Part shown: positions 22,761-35,722 of the stretch, piece by piece | Layout of the letters: each line of letters begins with the position of its first letter | Position numbering within the stretch: the first letter of the stretch is position 1 | Source of the DNA: Pholis gunnellus | Taxonomy: Eukaryota; Chordata; Actinopteri; Perciformes; Pholidae | Reading direction: 5' to 3' | Assembly: GCA_910591455.2 (NCBI GenBank) | Contig: OU342807.1 | Location: 11,923,116 to 11,987,115, forward strand | Length of the DNA: 64,000 nt | Translations under genes and position numbers: made by a program | Notes under the pieces: model-generated | What the model saw: only the letters and a program-made list of their open reading frames with translations | The model's database searches: none | What the model was told of the DNA's origin: nothing

Positions 22761-25521
22761 TGCTCTCTAGAATTCACTTATCCCTAAATCCCTTCCCCTA
22801 CTTTACTGATAACAACAAGGAGCGGGCCTTGGGAGCTTAACATAGTGGCAAATCCGGCCGAGGGAGTGCTGTGCCAATACACTCTGCGACTCGGCTACGT
22901 CTGCAGGGATTAGAGCGCTTTCCGGGTTTCTTCACCGAGCGCAGCTTCTTGAAATGACTTTAATTTGTTTCATTTGAAATAAACTGCCCAGACACTCTGA
23001 GTTCAATTTTATGGATGACCTATCAACAGTGTTATCCAATCACTGTGTTAAAAGATGTTGGGTGTGTGTATGCGTGTCTGTGCGTTACCCGTGGTGTGTT
23101 AAAGAAGGAGAGTTTGTGTCTGCATGTTCTAATAGAGAGAGACACTATGTGCAGGCCTCTTTCCCCTGTGTGTTTTTCTGCCTTCCCATTATGCATGTTT
23201 GCGCTTATAAATTAGCTTTACACATAAGTGTAATAGAAGTGACAAGTGGCGCACCACACAAGGCAAAGCGCTGGGAACAAAGGCTCCTGGGAGGGCCCTG
23301 GACTTGATTTTATTTATTTCTACACTGAGCAACAGAGGAGACAGTGAGATCAAGAAAGTGAGAGGGAGATGTTACGCCTGTGTCCTGTGTGAGATACCGG
23401 CACACTGGAGGGGCCTGGAGGGATCATGACTGTAAACCTCAGTGTGCTCATGTCAGCTCCTATGGAGAAAATGGATTACACTTCCTCTTGTCTGTTTGAA
23501 TAGAATCACAGAGCACCAGTGTGCGCTTGGCATGACAGTGAAAGGACAGCCAGCTTTATCCTGACACGACAGGCTGAGGCCGACTGGGCAGATCACCAGT
23601 GGTTCAAGGCAAACACATCTTTTATGGATGTGCTTGCCTCATGCGTGTGTAAATGTTTCGTCTCTGAGGGCATAACAGTGTCTATGAGAGGAAAAACAAG
23701 CAATATCAATTAACTGTGTGAGAGGCTTTATCTATATGCCAGATGTATAGTATGTTGGACAAGATAATGTGTGTTAAATGGACAAATGTAATAACATTTA
23801 ATGGAACTATGCAATACATCGTCTTCAATTTATTCGCTGCAAGCTTGAATGCATAACCTGCTAATCAAGGCTGCATGAACAATCTTTACGTTCAGCCCCC
23901 TCACCCTTTAAGCCACCTTATATTACTTGTATTACAGCAACAAGTTATGACAAAGGGACATGTTGCGACTTCAAACTGTTCCCAAGAAGAACTGCCCACT
24001 CAAAGCACAGTTGAGTGCCAGGAAAAGTAGTTGACAGTTTGGTGCTGTGAGGCTCCCTTGTGTGGCAGTGCTGGAGCGTCTAAGCTCAGATGGCTCTGCA
24101 ATGTTACGCTGCGGGAGCCTTAGTGGGAGTGTACATACAACAAACTCAAAGCACTTCACACCCAGGACCCCCACAGTCATCCCGGAGAAGCTATTGTGCT
24201 CCCAAAGCATGGATTTGTTCTTTTTGTTCATGGCTGGATTGCAGATTTGACAATGTTAAACTTTCACGAGTTGTCTCTTTGGTCAACAATTGCATTGTTT
24301 AATCAGGGAAACAAAACATAAATTATTAACCACTAAACAGGACTGCAGATTTCAATCGGCTCTAAATGACATTTTATCAATACGGATTTTCTTTACTGTG
24401 AAGCATGGATGTAGATTTGTAATTATATATGATATATTTGATTTGATTATACACACAAACTCAGGGGTTTTGCAGCTACAGCCTTGATTGGTCTGTTATG
24501 ACCATTAGTTTACCGTGGCTAATGTTAGCTAATGCTAACAAAGTCAGTTTGCTGACTTTATAACTCTTCTCCACTTCTGCTACGGTTGCGCTATGACTTA
24601 GCATTAGTCATTATCCCATAATTGCTATTTGTGGCAACAGCTGCTGCTGTTCAGCAGTAGTTACATGGTCTCACTCTAAAGTACAGTGTTTTGATTTAGC
24701 CCCCTAGGATGGAGGGATGCAGATTGTCGATCACTAGCCTCTGAGTTAATTGTTTTGGTTTTAACTACTATCAAAAGGCATCACAATTAGGGCTATAGCT
24801 AGTACACACTTAGTAGCAATAAACTGTTGTTTTGGTTTTTATTTATTTTTCCCGTCTTTGTGCATTAGCCCCCTGTGTGTGCAGACTGTGTAGAGACTCA
24901 GGCAGTATAATACAGGCCTGAGCCATAGGGAGAGGCATTGGGCCAAGTCATACTCCTGCCATCCACAATCCATTCAACATGCAATACACCACAACAGCCC
25001 CTGTGTTGCTGAAGGGGAGCAAGCACTGATACCCTCTTAATGTTCTTTAAGCTGGGCCCAAGTGAAAAATTGCTAATGTGCAACAAAGCCCAGACCCTGG
25101 CGGTTGCGACTGAAGCCTTGGCACAGTGCTATGCTGTATTTTGTCCTTTGTCGGGCATCTGAAGGGAATTGGGTAATTACCTCTTTGTTTGTGATTGCAA
25201 TTTTACACCTGCCACCCCCGAATGGTGTTTATTTAAAATAATCCTGCTTGTTAGGATCATTTTAATGGACTTCCATGCTATGTAAGTGGAACTAGTTGGC
25301 TGAATCAATTCCAGTATGGTCAGGGAACAGGGGTGGGTGTTGAGGTGGGATGCGGCGCAACTTGCACCTCAGCCTACGACTGAAGCGATAACACTACACT
25401 CGCTTATATGATGAATTTGGGCTTGTTGCCCAGCCTTCACCCAAATTAAGTACACGGTGTCTTTTTCTGTATTTCTTCATGTCAGGTTGCATAACTGAGG
25501 AACATACAGGAAGTTTTCAGT

Positions 25522-25560
25522 GGGGGGGTGGGGGGTGGGGGGGGGGGGGGGGGGGGGGGG
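25522..25560. repeat. poly-G tract beside the E5 donor
   Basis: Thirty-nine positions, all G except two T. On the coding strand this is a C run beginning 16 nt into the intron after E5. The G strand can form G-quadruplexes. The exact length is uncertain because homopolymers are error-prone. Confidence 0.85.
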
Positions 25561-25575
25561 TGAACATCCACTCAC

Positions 25576-25689
25576 CCGAGCACTCTGTCCAGCAATAAGC
25601 TGGTCGTCTTCAGTCTGGACACTAGTCCTGCTGCGAGTATCATAGTCCTCCTGTTCAAAGTCAGAGTCATCTTCCAGCTCCTCTGGTGT
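25576..25689 (-). CDS. ctnna2: ctnna2 coding exon E5 (acidic phospho-linker)
   Basis: 114 nt, phase 0 at both ends, encoding 38 residues: TPEELEDDSDFEQEDYDTRS then RTSVQTEDDQLIAGQSAR. This is the flexible linker between the M domain and the actin-binding domain. In alpha-E-catenin the equivalent Ser/Thr cluster is phosphorylated by CK2 and CK1; the serine in DDSD and the S/T residues in RSRTSVQT are all retained. Acceptor TTTCTCACAG; donor CTCGG followed by GTGAGTGG. The donor is followed 15 nt into the intron by a C run of about 39 nt (G run on the plus strand, 25522-25560). Confidence 0.97.
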
Positions 25690-28600
25690 CTGTGAGAAAC
25701 ACAAAGACAAATTCGGGCAAACAGTCAGAGAGATGGAAAATGGAAAAAAGAAAAACATCGTACGACTCATGAATTGACAGTTAAAAAGAACAACTTTGAC
25801 TTCATGCCCCTCTGTGGGAATCCGGAGTAACAGACAGCGTATGTTACCGTGTGTCAGTATACAATGCCTCAACTAATATTTTAACTCAAACAGACAGACA
25901 GATATGTCACAGAATAAAACGAGTCAGATCTTCATCATCTGAATAACAGACTTCCTCCCGTCAACTTAACACTTCTTTCAAATTAAATAACAAATGTGTG
26001 ACACTCTTTGAAAATGCAGAAACGTGGAATTATAGGTATTTTTTAAATTAACAACATTTATGCATTAACTTTGGTGGGAAGGTTTAACGATACCGACAGG
26101 AGAGAAAAACCCAGCGGCAGTTTTCAGTGCCTTTCAAATCATTAACCAAACAATGCGATGGACTGTAGAGGTATTATAGCAACACTGTTTGACCACGGAA
26201 TAATGAACATGTGAATTCACACATAATTATCTGGACCCATTTGCACAAAACCTGTTTCAGCAGCTGCAGTTGCACATTGCTGTTAAATAGGAATATATCA
26301 AAAGGCACAATCAAGTTTTAGTATATTAAAGGGGTCACTGTAAAATAAAAAAAACACCCTGGAGAGAGACAGTGCGAGCAGAGTGGTTTAACTTGTATTT
26401 ATTTGGTCACCTGGATAATGTCAGTTGCAGAAATATTTGCTAAAAGATTGCTTTAAACCTTGAGAATATTTCAACCGGTTTGTCAAGATACGACTCAGGT
26501 ATGTATGAGACAATATTTTGTGGATGGACTCAGTCAAGGCTGGTGTTATTGCTTTCAAGATTCACTACTGCAAAGCAAAAACAAGAAATTAAACCTCACA
26601 GCAGGGCTACATTTTGTTTAAGAGGAATCAACTCAAATGCAACAATTCAGTGGAGATGTATTTTTGCACAGCTTCTTTCTCCACAATAATCCTATAATAA
26701 TGTCTGTTTGGAGTCTTTAAATATGTATCATTAAACATTGCTGTGTGGCAATTGCAATTGCTTAATGCTGTTATTTTAAGGTAATTACAGTCCTTTGATT
26801 TATTATTATTTTCTATTTCAAAAGAAAAAAAAAGCAGAATCATGCGTCATGTAATAAACTAAATATATAGCTTTCCTTCACCGAGTAATTGGAAAAAGCA
26901 TTTGGAGCATGAGTAATCTGTGGAAAAGAAGAATGAATATGCATTTCTGATGTGTCACTAATTAAGATCAGTGGGTTAGCCAGCTAACTTTAACACACTC
27001 ATGAAGCTGGCTCACTCACCATGGTGACCTTTGTTGGATGGTTTACCTGCTGCAGAGCAGAATATGAGATCACAACCTGTACAGTAAAGGCACCATGCAT
27101 GATGCTGGCATTTAAAAAATGCCCTGTATTCACTGTGCTGTCACAGTTATCCTGTGAAGAGCACTGTGGATAATTATATTTACAGCTCGTTAGAATGTAG
27201 CCTCTCCATGATGATTACTTGTATCAGAGATATAATTAATGTTTTACACAAAACTAGTGCTCGTAGTGGCTTTAAGGCAAGACTTCTACCACACAACGGG
27301 TTGCTAGTAGACCATAACCTATGGCAACAATTAATTACATTTACTGGCATAAGCTACGAATTGTGATGAATTTAGATATATATTCTGTATATATAATTTT
27401 AAGCCTATTCATTTGTCGTTGGCAGAAAGAACACCAAATTCCACCGGTATGTTCTATTAAATAGACTTTAGTATTTAGTTTGCTTTATTTGATTATTTGA
27501 ATGATCGCTTCTTTTGGCATTGCTCGTTATGTGCCTGTATTCCTATTCAAACCCACTAAATCCAAAAATATTCTCTAATTCAAGCACACTTGACAACCCT
27601 TCCCCCTCTTCATGTGAATGTATTCATACTGTAGCTGGATTCCAAAATCCAGGGTAATAAAACCAGATGTGAACCAGCTGTGTGAGACTGTTCAATGAGG
27701 CCACTGGGTTGGCACAGTGCAGGTGCAGACACAGAGCGCTCCGGCAAAATCCTCACGATGTTTTTTTTCGACAAAAAAAGTGACCCAGTAGATTACAATT
27801 ATTGTTATTGTGATAATATTTCAGATTTTTAAAAACTTGTCTCATGGTATCACAATGTTACGGCATCTGATAAGACTTTAAACACAAGCATGTATTATTA
27901 AAGCCAGCTTACGCGCATTGTTTTTCATCGTCTCACTGGGACCTGAAACATCACATCCCCTTCAATTAAGCATCTTGCATTTCTGTAACGCAGTGCTGCT
28001 TTAGCTCTGAACTTCCAGTAAAAGTTGAACTTTCTGCTTGAGACAGGCTGTAGGTCAGTTTGTTGGTAAAAGGAGAGAGTGCAAACACTTGATATAATGA
28101 CAGTGTCCAGTCTCCAATCCACTGTTCAATTTCATACATGTTCCATTGTATCCAGTACTTGCTACTCCATCACACAATTCCGCTGTGTATATGTGTGTAT
28201 GTGTGTGTGTGTGTGTGGGTACATAAAGGCCAGGACAAAACTATGTTTTCGAGAACTTTTATTATAACTCAAGACCTGCCTCAATTTTTAAACACTGTGG
28301 AGAATTGGCTTCTTAATCCGTTGACTCCTCATAAGATCTGTGCAGTAAAAATTCTAAAGGAGCCATTACTCGGCTTTAGTGGGAGAAAAATAACACAGAC
28401 GCTTAAAAATGTGTGCAAACAAAACTATTACACGTGGCACCAACATTTGCTATCTATATGATGGAGTTAGACAACAGCGAAAGCAAGGATCTTCCAAGTT
28501 GTTTCCTCTGAAAGTAATTGAACTTGGATGGGATTATGAAGCCAGCTGGTCCCGGGCAGTTCAAAGCTGCCTGTTTTACATTATTTACCAACATCAAATT

Positions 28601-29323
28601 ATTTTCCATAATTAGATTTTTTCCAGAGCTGCACTGGGAAACCTTCCAGCCTGCATAAAGTTGAATAAATGAATTACATGGTGAAGAGAGAAGGGCCAGT
28701 TCGGGTGAAAAATGCAGATACTGTAACAGAGTATGTGAGACAGTAGAGCTGCTGGTGTCATGTTGTTATGCAGCATTTTTATAATGACATGCTGTAAATA
28801 TTCTGCCAACTAAGACAGGTGACATCTCAAATGGGAATTTAATTGCATGTCAGATCTCAATTATGTTTCTCTTCATCCTTAGGGTAGATATGTTTTAGTC
28901 AGTAGCACAGTTTGCTCTAAACCAATAATGTACCACATGTGTGTAGCTAGAATTAGAGTAAAGAGGCAAAAACTGGAAAGGTGTCCGTGAGTGTGACAAC
29001 CTTGTCTCGTGAGTCAGGAAATGATCAACTATGTGGTAAAAAGGCTATAATATATGGACTGAAGTGATTGTAGATTGCAAAGTAGATTATACATTTAAAC
29101 CAAATATGCTTAGTGCAGACTCACTGACTGTCTATTCAGCAACACTAGGTACATTCACAAAATACCTAATCAAATGTTTTCAAAATATCGAGGAAGGCAG
29201 AAATAAATTACTGCGCTTGGTCTTGGTCAGCATTTCCAAACACATCCATTTCTGTCCAACGCTTGCAGAGCATTTAAACCATTTCAGTGAGTGTTTTCCT
29301 TTTAGAGAAGGTAAGGAACATAC
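25690..29323 (-). other. ctnna2 intron between E4 and E5
   Basis: About 3.6 kb, holding the candidate microexon (27020-27046) and a (GT)n near 28190-28218. Otherwise AT-rich with no recognised repeat. Confidence 0.7.
27020..27046 (-). CDS. ctnna2: candidate 27-nt ctnna2 microexon
   Basis: On the minus strand an acceptor (TTCTGCTCTGCTGCAG) is followed by 27 nt and a consensus donor (ATG then GTGAGTGAG). The 27 nt read VNHPTKVTM with no stop, in phase 0. It lies between E4 (phase-0 exit) and E5 (phase-0 entry), so inclusion would add nine residues between MIR and TPEELEDD, at the start of the phospho-linker. Three TGC triplets just before the acceptor resemble the UGC signal near SRRM4-regulated neuronal microexons. 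No transcript or cross-species comparison was available; a chance acceptor-donor pair is the alternative. Confidence 0.45.
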
Positions 29324-29475
29324 CCTTATCATGAGGACAGCTTTCCTGATGTCACGGACGCCGTCGTAGACCAAACGGGACGCATCAATGAACTCATTCT
29401 CCTCAAAGGCCTGTGGAGGGTTCGTACTCAGTGCTTCGATAGCAACCTCCACTTGTTCAGCAAAACGGGGCATGA
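29324..29475 (-). CDS. ctnna2: ctnna2 coding exon E4 (end of M domain)
   Basis: 152 nt, completing Val (TC) and then encoding 50 residues from MPRFAEQVEVAIEALSTNPP through FIDASRLVYDGVRDIRKAVL to MIR. It closes the M domain and ends in phase 0 with AGG before GTATGT. The acceptor CTCCCTGCAG has a good pyrimidine tract. The phase-0 exit matters because a possible 27-nt microexon (27020-27046) would splice in directly after MIR. Confidence 0.97.
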
Positions 29476-29885
29476 CTGCAGGGAGAAACAGGTAAGGGAG
29501 GTAGATAGGGAGAACAAAAGAAAGATATGAGAGCCAGGTGTATCACATGGGTTAGCAATCTTTCAGAATGGCTGCAAGTCTATCAATTAGAAAACATGAA
29601 AATGGCATGGTGAAAGCATGAATATTCTTGCGTAGTTTTTCTAGTTGAGGCCATGATCAGAACCTTTTCATCTCAAATAGCAGGATTACATCCTGTGACT
29701 CTGCTCATTTCTGCACTTCAGAAAGCGAGATTGTCCCCCTAAACCTCTGTGTATGCACCGATATGCTGTTGGCACATTGCACGTCAATTAACTATTTCAC
29801 CTCGGCTTACCCAACAGGAAGATTGGCCCGTCTGTCACAGATCTGTTTGTGTGAACGCTGGCATTTGGCATGTGGAGGTGTCTGT

Positions 29886-29887
<2 letters not shown>

Positions 29888-29918
<31 letters not shown>
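29888..29918. repeat. (GT)n microsatellite
   Basis: About 15 pure GT units. Confidence 0.9.
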
Positions 29919-29919
<1 letters not shown>

Positions 29920-31509
29920 CCTGTGAGAAGACGTACAAGGACACTAACTTGCAAGCTCAGCCTGTCAAATCACAATGAATGGAAATAAATTCATCAGTCT
30001 TTTGAGCCAAACAAAAGCCAAGCAACAAAAGAAAAGTCTCTATTGACCATACAAATGGTTGGTTTTGTTGTCGGTATCAACTGGCCAGACCTGATGGAAG
30101 AGCTTTCTGCTCTTTGTGTTTTCAAATGAATTGTGCTGAATGTGAATATACATTATTAAATATTCACGAATACGGACTGAATGTTTGAATATTTAGCAGG
30201 CTACCTTTCGACGTAATCTCCTCTTGAGTCACAATAATTGAATGCAGAGTTTAATAATGAGTTTTCTTAAGAACGCCGTGCTGTCGCAAATCATCATAAC
30301 AAAAAGCCACAGTTTACCTGGACAGAGAGATGTCAGCCAGAAAAGGTCTGTCTTCATATGCTGTCTTATGGTGGCTACACCATGAATGCCTTTAACCCCA
30401 CTTTTACTTGTGCCTTTGCGTCCACAATTGTAGAGATATTGTCTGTGAAAAAACGCCAAATATAAATGTTTTTAAAGTAAATGACTGCTTGTGTTAGAAA
30501 AACGACTGAATTGGAAACAGTCTGCAATAAATATGGTTACATAAGGAGTGGATTTCTGAAGAGTAGATACTTGAACTGATTTAAGACAGCCCTCTTTTGA
30601 GAGGAGAAGACAGGTCTAATGAGGACAGACGGATTGGAATAAGAAAAACAGGGCGAAAGACAAATAAAGTACGGCAGCAAGGCAACTGTGTGACTGACTT
30701 TATTATCATTTTCAACACTTTCTTCGTCTCTTACAGAGTGAACTTAATCAATTAGCCAGCTTGCACTAAAGGTGTATCTGCAGTATACTTATTTTGTCTG
30801 ATATAAAACATAAGCTATACTTCACCAAACATAAAAGGCACTACAAAAAAGACTCTCCCTTTTTCTTTTCATTTTTAATTCAGTTTAATCCACTTACTGC
30901 AGAAGCGTAAAATAGGCTTTTGGGAATTGCTGGGAAGGCGTTTTAAATAGAAATATTTAAATGTTCTCCAAGCTCTTAATGAGCAAAGTTGCTGATGGTA
31001 AGGAGCAATTTCACTCATTCCAGTTGAAAAATGATGAAGGGAATTAAATGTGACTATGTAGGAATGGATTTTTTTCACCCTTTAGGCTTAAGCATATTTA
31101 AAGTGAGAAGTTCTGGATATACAATGGATGCTTAAAAACCTCACAGCTGATATGGCGTGCCCCACTGAGGTGTTTAACGAGCTCCAAACACCACAAACTG
31201 CACAGTTGTTGATGCTCAGACCTCAATTCAGGCAATATATTAAAATCAAAAGCAATGATTCACACAAAGCCTGCACTAAATCATTACGTACAACTTTAAG
31301 CTTATTTTGATTTTAGATTTGTGTTCATGGAGGATACAGTTTTAACTCCAATGACATATTGATTTTACTAAAATGATACAGAATTAAAGTGATCTAAGAA
31401 GACATTGCATATGACAAAGTATTATATTTCTCATATCACTTTATTATAATGATGAATATTCTCCATTAGTACTGTATTCTTATTCTCACACTTTCATGCA
31501 CCTTCGAAT

Positions 31510-32010
31510 CTGAAGAATGAAGCCCATGTAGAAGCGCCTTAAACGAGCCAGCAGGGGGCGACTCCTCTAGTAAGAAAAGAAGTCTGATTGCAAAGAAGTC
31601 TATGAGACCCTACTTCTCACTTGTAAACATGAGTCTATGGTATCAGTCGCTATAGTTTCAAGTCTTTTTCAATAAAGAATGATGCTTCATCTGTATATTT
31701 TGGTCCCATTTAGAAGCAGGGTATGTTTTAGGACGTGGCTACCTTAAGATTGACAAGTCGCTACCACAAAATGGTCTGGTCTGGGAGTTGTCCACGTTTT
31801 GGTCTTACAACTTTGACCCGTTCACTGTTTGCTTTCAGTTCGTGAAGTTTAACTATAACATTTTGGTCAGCGAAAAATGTCTTGTTCAGCGTTAGGCTGT
31901 ACCTACAGTAGCTCCACCCTCTCCTGACAAATCTGGTTGCAAAAAAAACAAGATGGCAACGATCAATATAACAAACTCAAGGCTTCAAAACAAAACTACT
32001 TTGACTTCTT
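31510..32010 (+). repeat. abundant teleost interspersed repeat
   Basis: Begins near AAGCGCCTTAAACGAGCCAG followed by CAGGGGGCGACTCCTC, and continues through AAGTCTATGAGACCCTACTT, GGACGTGGCTACCTTAAG and CAAGATGGCAACG to CTCAAGGCTTCAAAAC. I recognise this order of motifs from many percomorph introns. No coding capacity is visible and the class is unclear to me. This copy is nearly full length but diverged. Confidence 0.65.
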
Positions 32011-32299
32011 ATAGTCTTTAGGTTTATGTTATACCATATGCTCTATTATGGTATATTTATGTCCATTTCTGGAGGATATTATCGGCAAAACTACTTCCAT
32101 TGGGAGTTGGTGGCGACCAAAACAGTACAACAGCCACAGTAAAAGGAGTGAATATTAGAGTACAATTCATCAGGTGGACAGAAACAAAAACTCCCAAAGG
32201 AAATAATAGTACATGTATCATGGATGTAGAGCATTTCTTTTGCACAAATACTTGTTCACTTATATGTTCCAAAGTATTGTAATATACTATGTATGCCAC

Positions 32300-32335
32300 G
32301 AGAGAGTGTCCCTCTGGGATCAATAAAGTCTTCGC
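32300..32335 (+). repeat. short L2-type LINE tail
   Basis: CCCTCTGGGATCAATAAAGT closely resembles the tail of the larger LINE fragment ending near 14840. Only the extreme 3' end is recognisable. Confidence 0.5.
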
Positions 32336-32434
32336 ATGAATACAACTTTACATTCGGTATCACATGTAGTCTTAAAAATGTCTTTCATTTTATTGTTACA
32401 TAAATATTTTACTATTAATTACCGTAGTGTAACA

Positions 32435-32437
<3 letters not shown>

Positions 32438-32519
<82 letters not shown>

Positions 32520-32521
32520 TG

Positions 32522-32565
<44 letters not shown>
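32438..32565. repeat. (TA)n(GT)n compound microsatellite
   Basis: About 105 bp of TA repeat with one CTG interruption, followed by a short GT run. Highly self-complementary and likely to be unstable. Confidence 0.95.
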
Positions 32566-33802
32566 ATAAAATGTTACATTAAACTTTAAAGCAACTCAAG
32601 ATGAAACCTGAGAGAACATTGAAGGTTATGTGATTAAGAGACTTTATAGCTGCTGCTTATACTCAGCTTACAGCTCTGCTGATCTACATTCCAACCTTGG
32701 TTAAAGTGATTCACCCACCTCATCATACTGCACTGCTCCTCTCATAGCAATTTCCTCATCAGCACTCTCTTCCACTGTAACTCCCACCTCTATTTACACA
32801 CAGATTAAGCCTTACCTCCTCTACTCGGGAGTTTGCCATCTGTTTCTTATTCTGGCTAAAACCTATTTTCCCATCATTGCAACAATGCTTTTACAGATTG
32901 GCTAACAATTTAAAGGGTGTGTCACCCAGCCAGTCCCCTTAAGTACAACTGATTCATTGATGTCACAAACAAGGTATTGTGATTAAAGATTTTACAATAA
33001 ATGCTCTATATTTATGGTGAGTTACTTTTAGTCGGGCCAGCCACACAGTCTGGTTCTCAGAGCTATTATTTTCAAAGTAGACATTGTGAAGTGTCTTTAC
33101 TTCTCTCCCCTAGTCTCTGCTGCACTTCCTTTCAGTGCACTTGATCCACTGATTTACAGCTATAACATGTGGGTGGCAGTGTGTGCATGTGTGTTATTAC
33201 TTGCTGCAAAACCCTGGCTAAATCCTATTTACTGTGCCTCGATGTAATGGCAAGGAGGAATGCCACCCTGCTTCTCTAAATGGCACACTGACTAAGGCCA
33301 TATATCAGTTTTTTAATCTACCCTCTCCAGGCACCACATTAATGATCGACTTGAAAATTTGTCCCTTTTTTGAGGAGAAGATTAGTTTAAACACAGGGAG
33401 TTAGTGGGCAGAAAGGTGTCTCAGGGAAGAAGGAGGGAGAGGAGAAAAGAGAGAAGCCATGACCACTTTCCCATTAGGCTATTGATTTTCCTCCCTCTCA
33501 AGGACACGCTTCAATCCCGGGTCCATGTGTGGACTGTCTGTCAGGAATCTATGGCTCAGCTTTACAGCTAAGAGTTGTGTGCCTTGGCTGGCTGTATTTG
33601 GCCCGGCCGTAAATATGACCACACTCAATATGAGAACGAGGGCTGGGCAAACTGAGACAAGGTCAAAGGGCAGGTAGTTGTGATAAGCGTCCCGTGTTGA
33701 TGTGGCAGCTGTCAGAAGGACAGGCAAGGCTGCGAATGGCCAAGTTGCCGCGGACATAAACACAGGGGCAATCAAATAAAAACAACCTACTCAAACAACG
33801 AC

Positions 33803-33820
33803 AAACACACACACACACAG

Positions 33821-33848
<28 letters not shown>
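33803..33848. repeat. (CA)n microsatellite
   Basis: About 45 bp of CA repeat with one G interruption. Confidence 0.9.
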
Positions 33849-33851
<3 letters not shown>

Positions 33852-35689
33852 GGCACAGGATAAAAGTTTTACACATGCACACCACTGAGAAAAGGGAAAA
33901 AGGGGACCACATCAATGAATTCCACTAAAATCCCTGCTCAGATCGCTTAGTGAAATCTGTGTTGACAGCTATTGATTTTTTTGGTAGAGTCTAGTTAATT
34001 GGACTCAGTACCCTCTAAAAAGTGTGTGGTCCTATATCCTTTTTCTTTGTTCAGCAACACTTAATCATCTTTCCCCCCAGCTATGGATTTCTCCTTGACT
34101 GTGTTCAAATCCATAGACATCAGGTCTGGGAGAACTGAGGGGAGAGGGAGGCAAAAGTTCACAAGGATCAATAAGTGCTTTATGGTCCAGATCAGATGTG
34201 CATGGTAGCCCCTAAAAACCCCACCACCACTAAGAGGGAAATAGGAAGGGAAAACACAACAGCCCTTCATCAAAGAGAAATATGGAGCCGATGAAACGCT
34301 GGTCTAACACAGTTGCCGGTAACCTGCCTTAACATCTCAATTAGCACCCACAATCGAAAGCACACAAGGCCTCGTTAAAGTTTATGTAAGACAGGAGTCC
34401 TCCCTAAGGCCATGCAGCCAGTGAGACTATTTCATGCATCTTTATGGACTATCATCTCAGCCCTCACCTTAAGGTGTAAGTCAGACAGGACACCATCTTA
34501 AAATTCAAATCAAAGTTTGTTGATGTATACATCGTCTTGTCAATTGTATGCTAGGTTTCCAGCTTTGGGCTACAGTCCAACTGGAGTCCCGTAGAATGGA
34601 GCAGCAACTGCGTTTTATTTGAGCACACAACTGGCTTGTAACTTAATCACAAACTCCCAGTGTTCGGTGAAAGGCTGCTCCAGTTAACAAAAGTACTGCA
34701 TTTAGCAGGTTTCAACTTTAAACATTTAACATCAAATACACCCGTCCAAACAGCCACTATTACAAAACAAAAATACTGGAGCTGTGACACTCATTGTCTG
34801 CAGGTGGCTCAAGGAGTACATTTGCTATTACTTTCCTATAGACAACATCTGCAAATCTAAACAGTTGCAACAATTACTTTTCTTGTCGACAAGGTAGTAC
34901 AGATTGGACTGAAACTGCAATTCTATAGCTGTAGTACTGGTTTCTTTTTTTCTTCTGCATCAGTGGCACTGTGCATTATTATTATTATCTCAGGGAAAAT
35001 AAATATGTTTTGTACTAAATGTGTAAATGTAGCCAACAGTGCAGTTCTTACAGTTTTCAGTCCAAACTGTACAGAGTACATAATCATGTGTAGGTGGTTG
35101 AACTAATCCACACACAGCTCAATAATACATTTTATAATTCTAAAGGGAATTGTTTTCATGTAAAACCTTATTCTTTAAAAACAACCATCACAAGTAGAAA
35201 AAAGCTCAGACTTTCTGAAATGTAGTGAACTAAAAGGACAGAGTCTCATAAAATAGAAATGCTGGTTCTAATTAATTAACCTTTTTTTCCCCATCTCTCT
35301 TTTGTGTGAAGCATTAATACGCCTCTCATTTCGTCCAATAGCTTTACATTATAATGATTAATAAGAAAACACAGTGGGCAAATGCTGTGATGCAACCACA
35401 TCAACAGTTCTTCATTCGTTGTTCTCAGTGATACCGACATAATGCTTCTGGGGTCCTGCTGACTAGACACAAGCTCCATTCTCCATGGAGGTTTAACAGA
35501 ACAGCAGCACAACTATTAAGTCTGTGTGTGGGACAGGGTTATGGTCATATGAAATTGACCTTAAGTGTCCAAGAGATATTACCACTATACTTCATCAATT
35601 AATTACCCCAATCAATTAAACTAGATTATGCAATAATAGAACAGAATGTGCTTAAGACGCCATATAACCAGACTGGAGACCTCTCTGTG

Positions 35690-35722
35690 GAGGCTAATGG
35701 GGATCCAAATAAAGATTAAAGC
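35690..35722 (+). repeat. possible retroelement 3' tail
   Basis: GGCTAATGGGGATCCAAATAAAG followed by ATTAAA resembles the 3' ends of some fish non-LTR elements (TGGGGATCC..AATAAA). Short and isolated, so weak. Confidence 0.3.

Larger units (their letters stand above)
19423..25575 (-). other. ctnna2 intron between E5 and E6
   Basis: About 6.2 kb. Includes a purine-rich stretch at 19500-19680, an imperfect repeat pair (near 21450 and 21611), a C19 run at 22742-22760, and a G run at 25522-25560 next to the E5 donor. A long open frame at 21392-21880 on the minus strand has no recognisable domain. No further exon. Confidence 0.65.
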
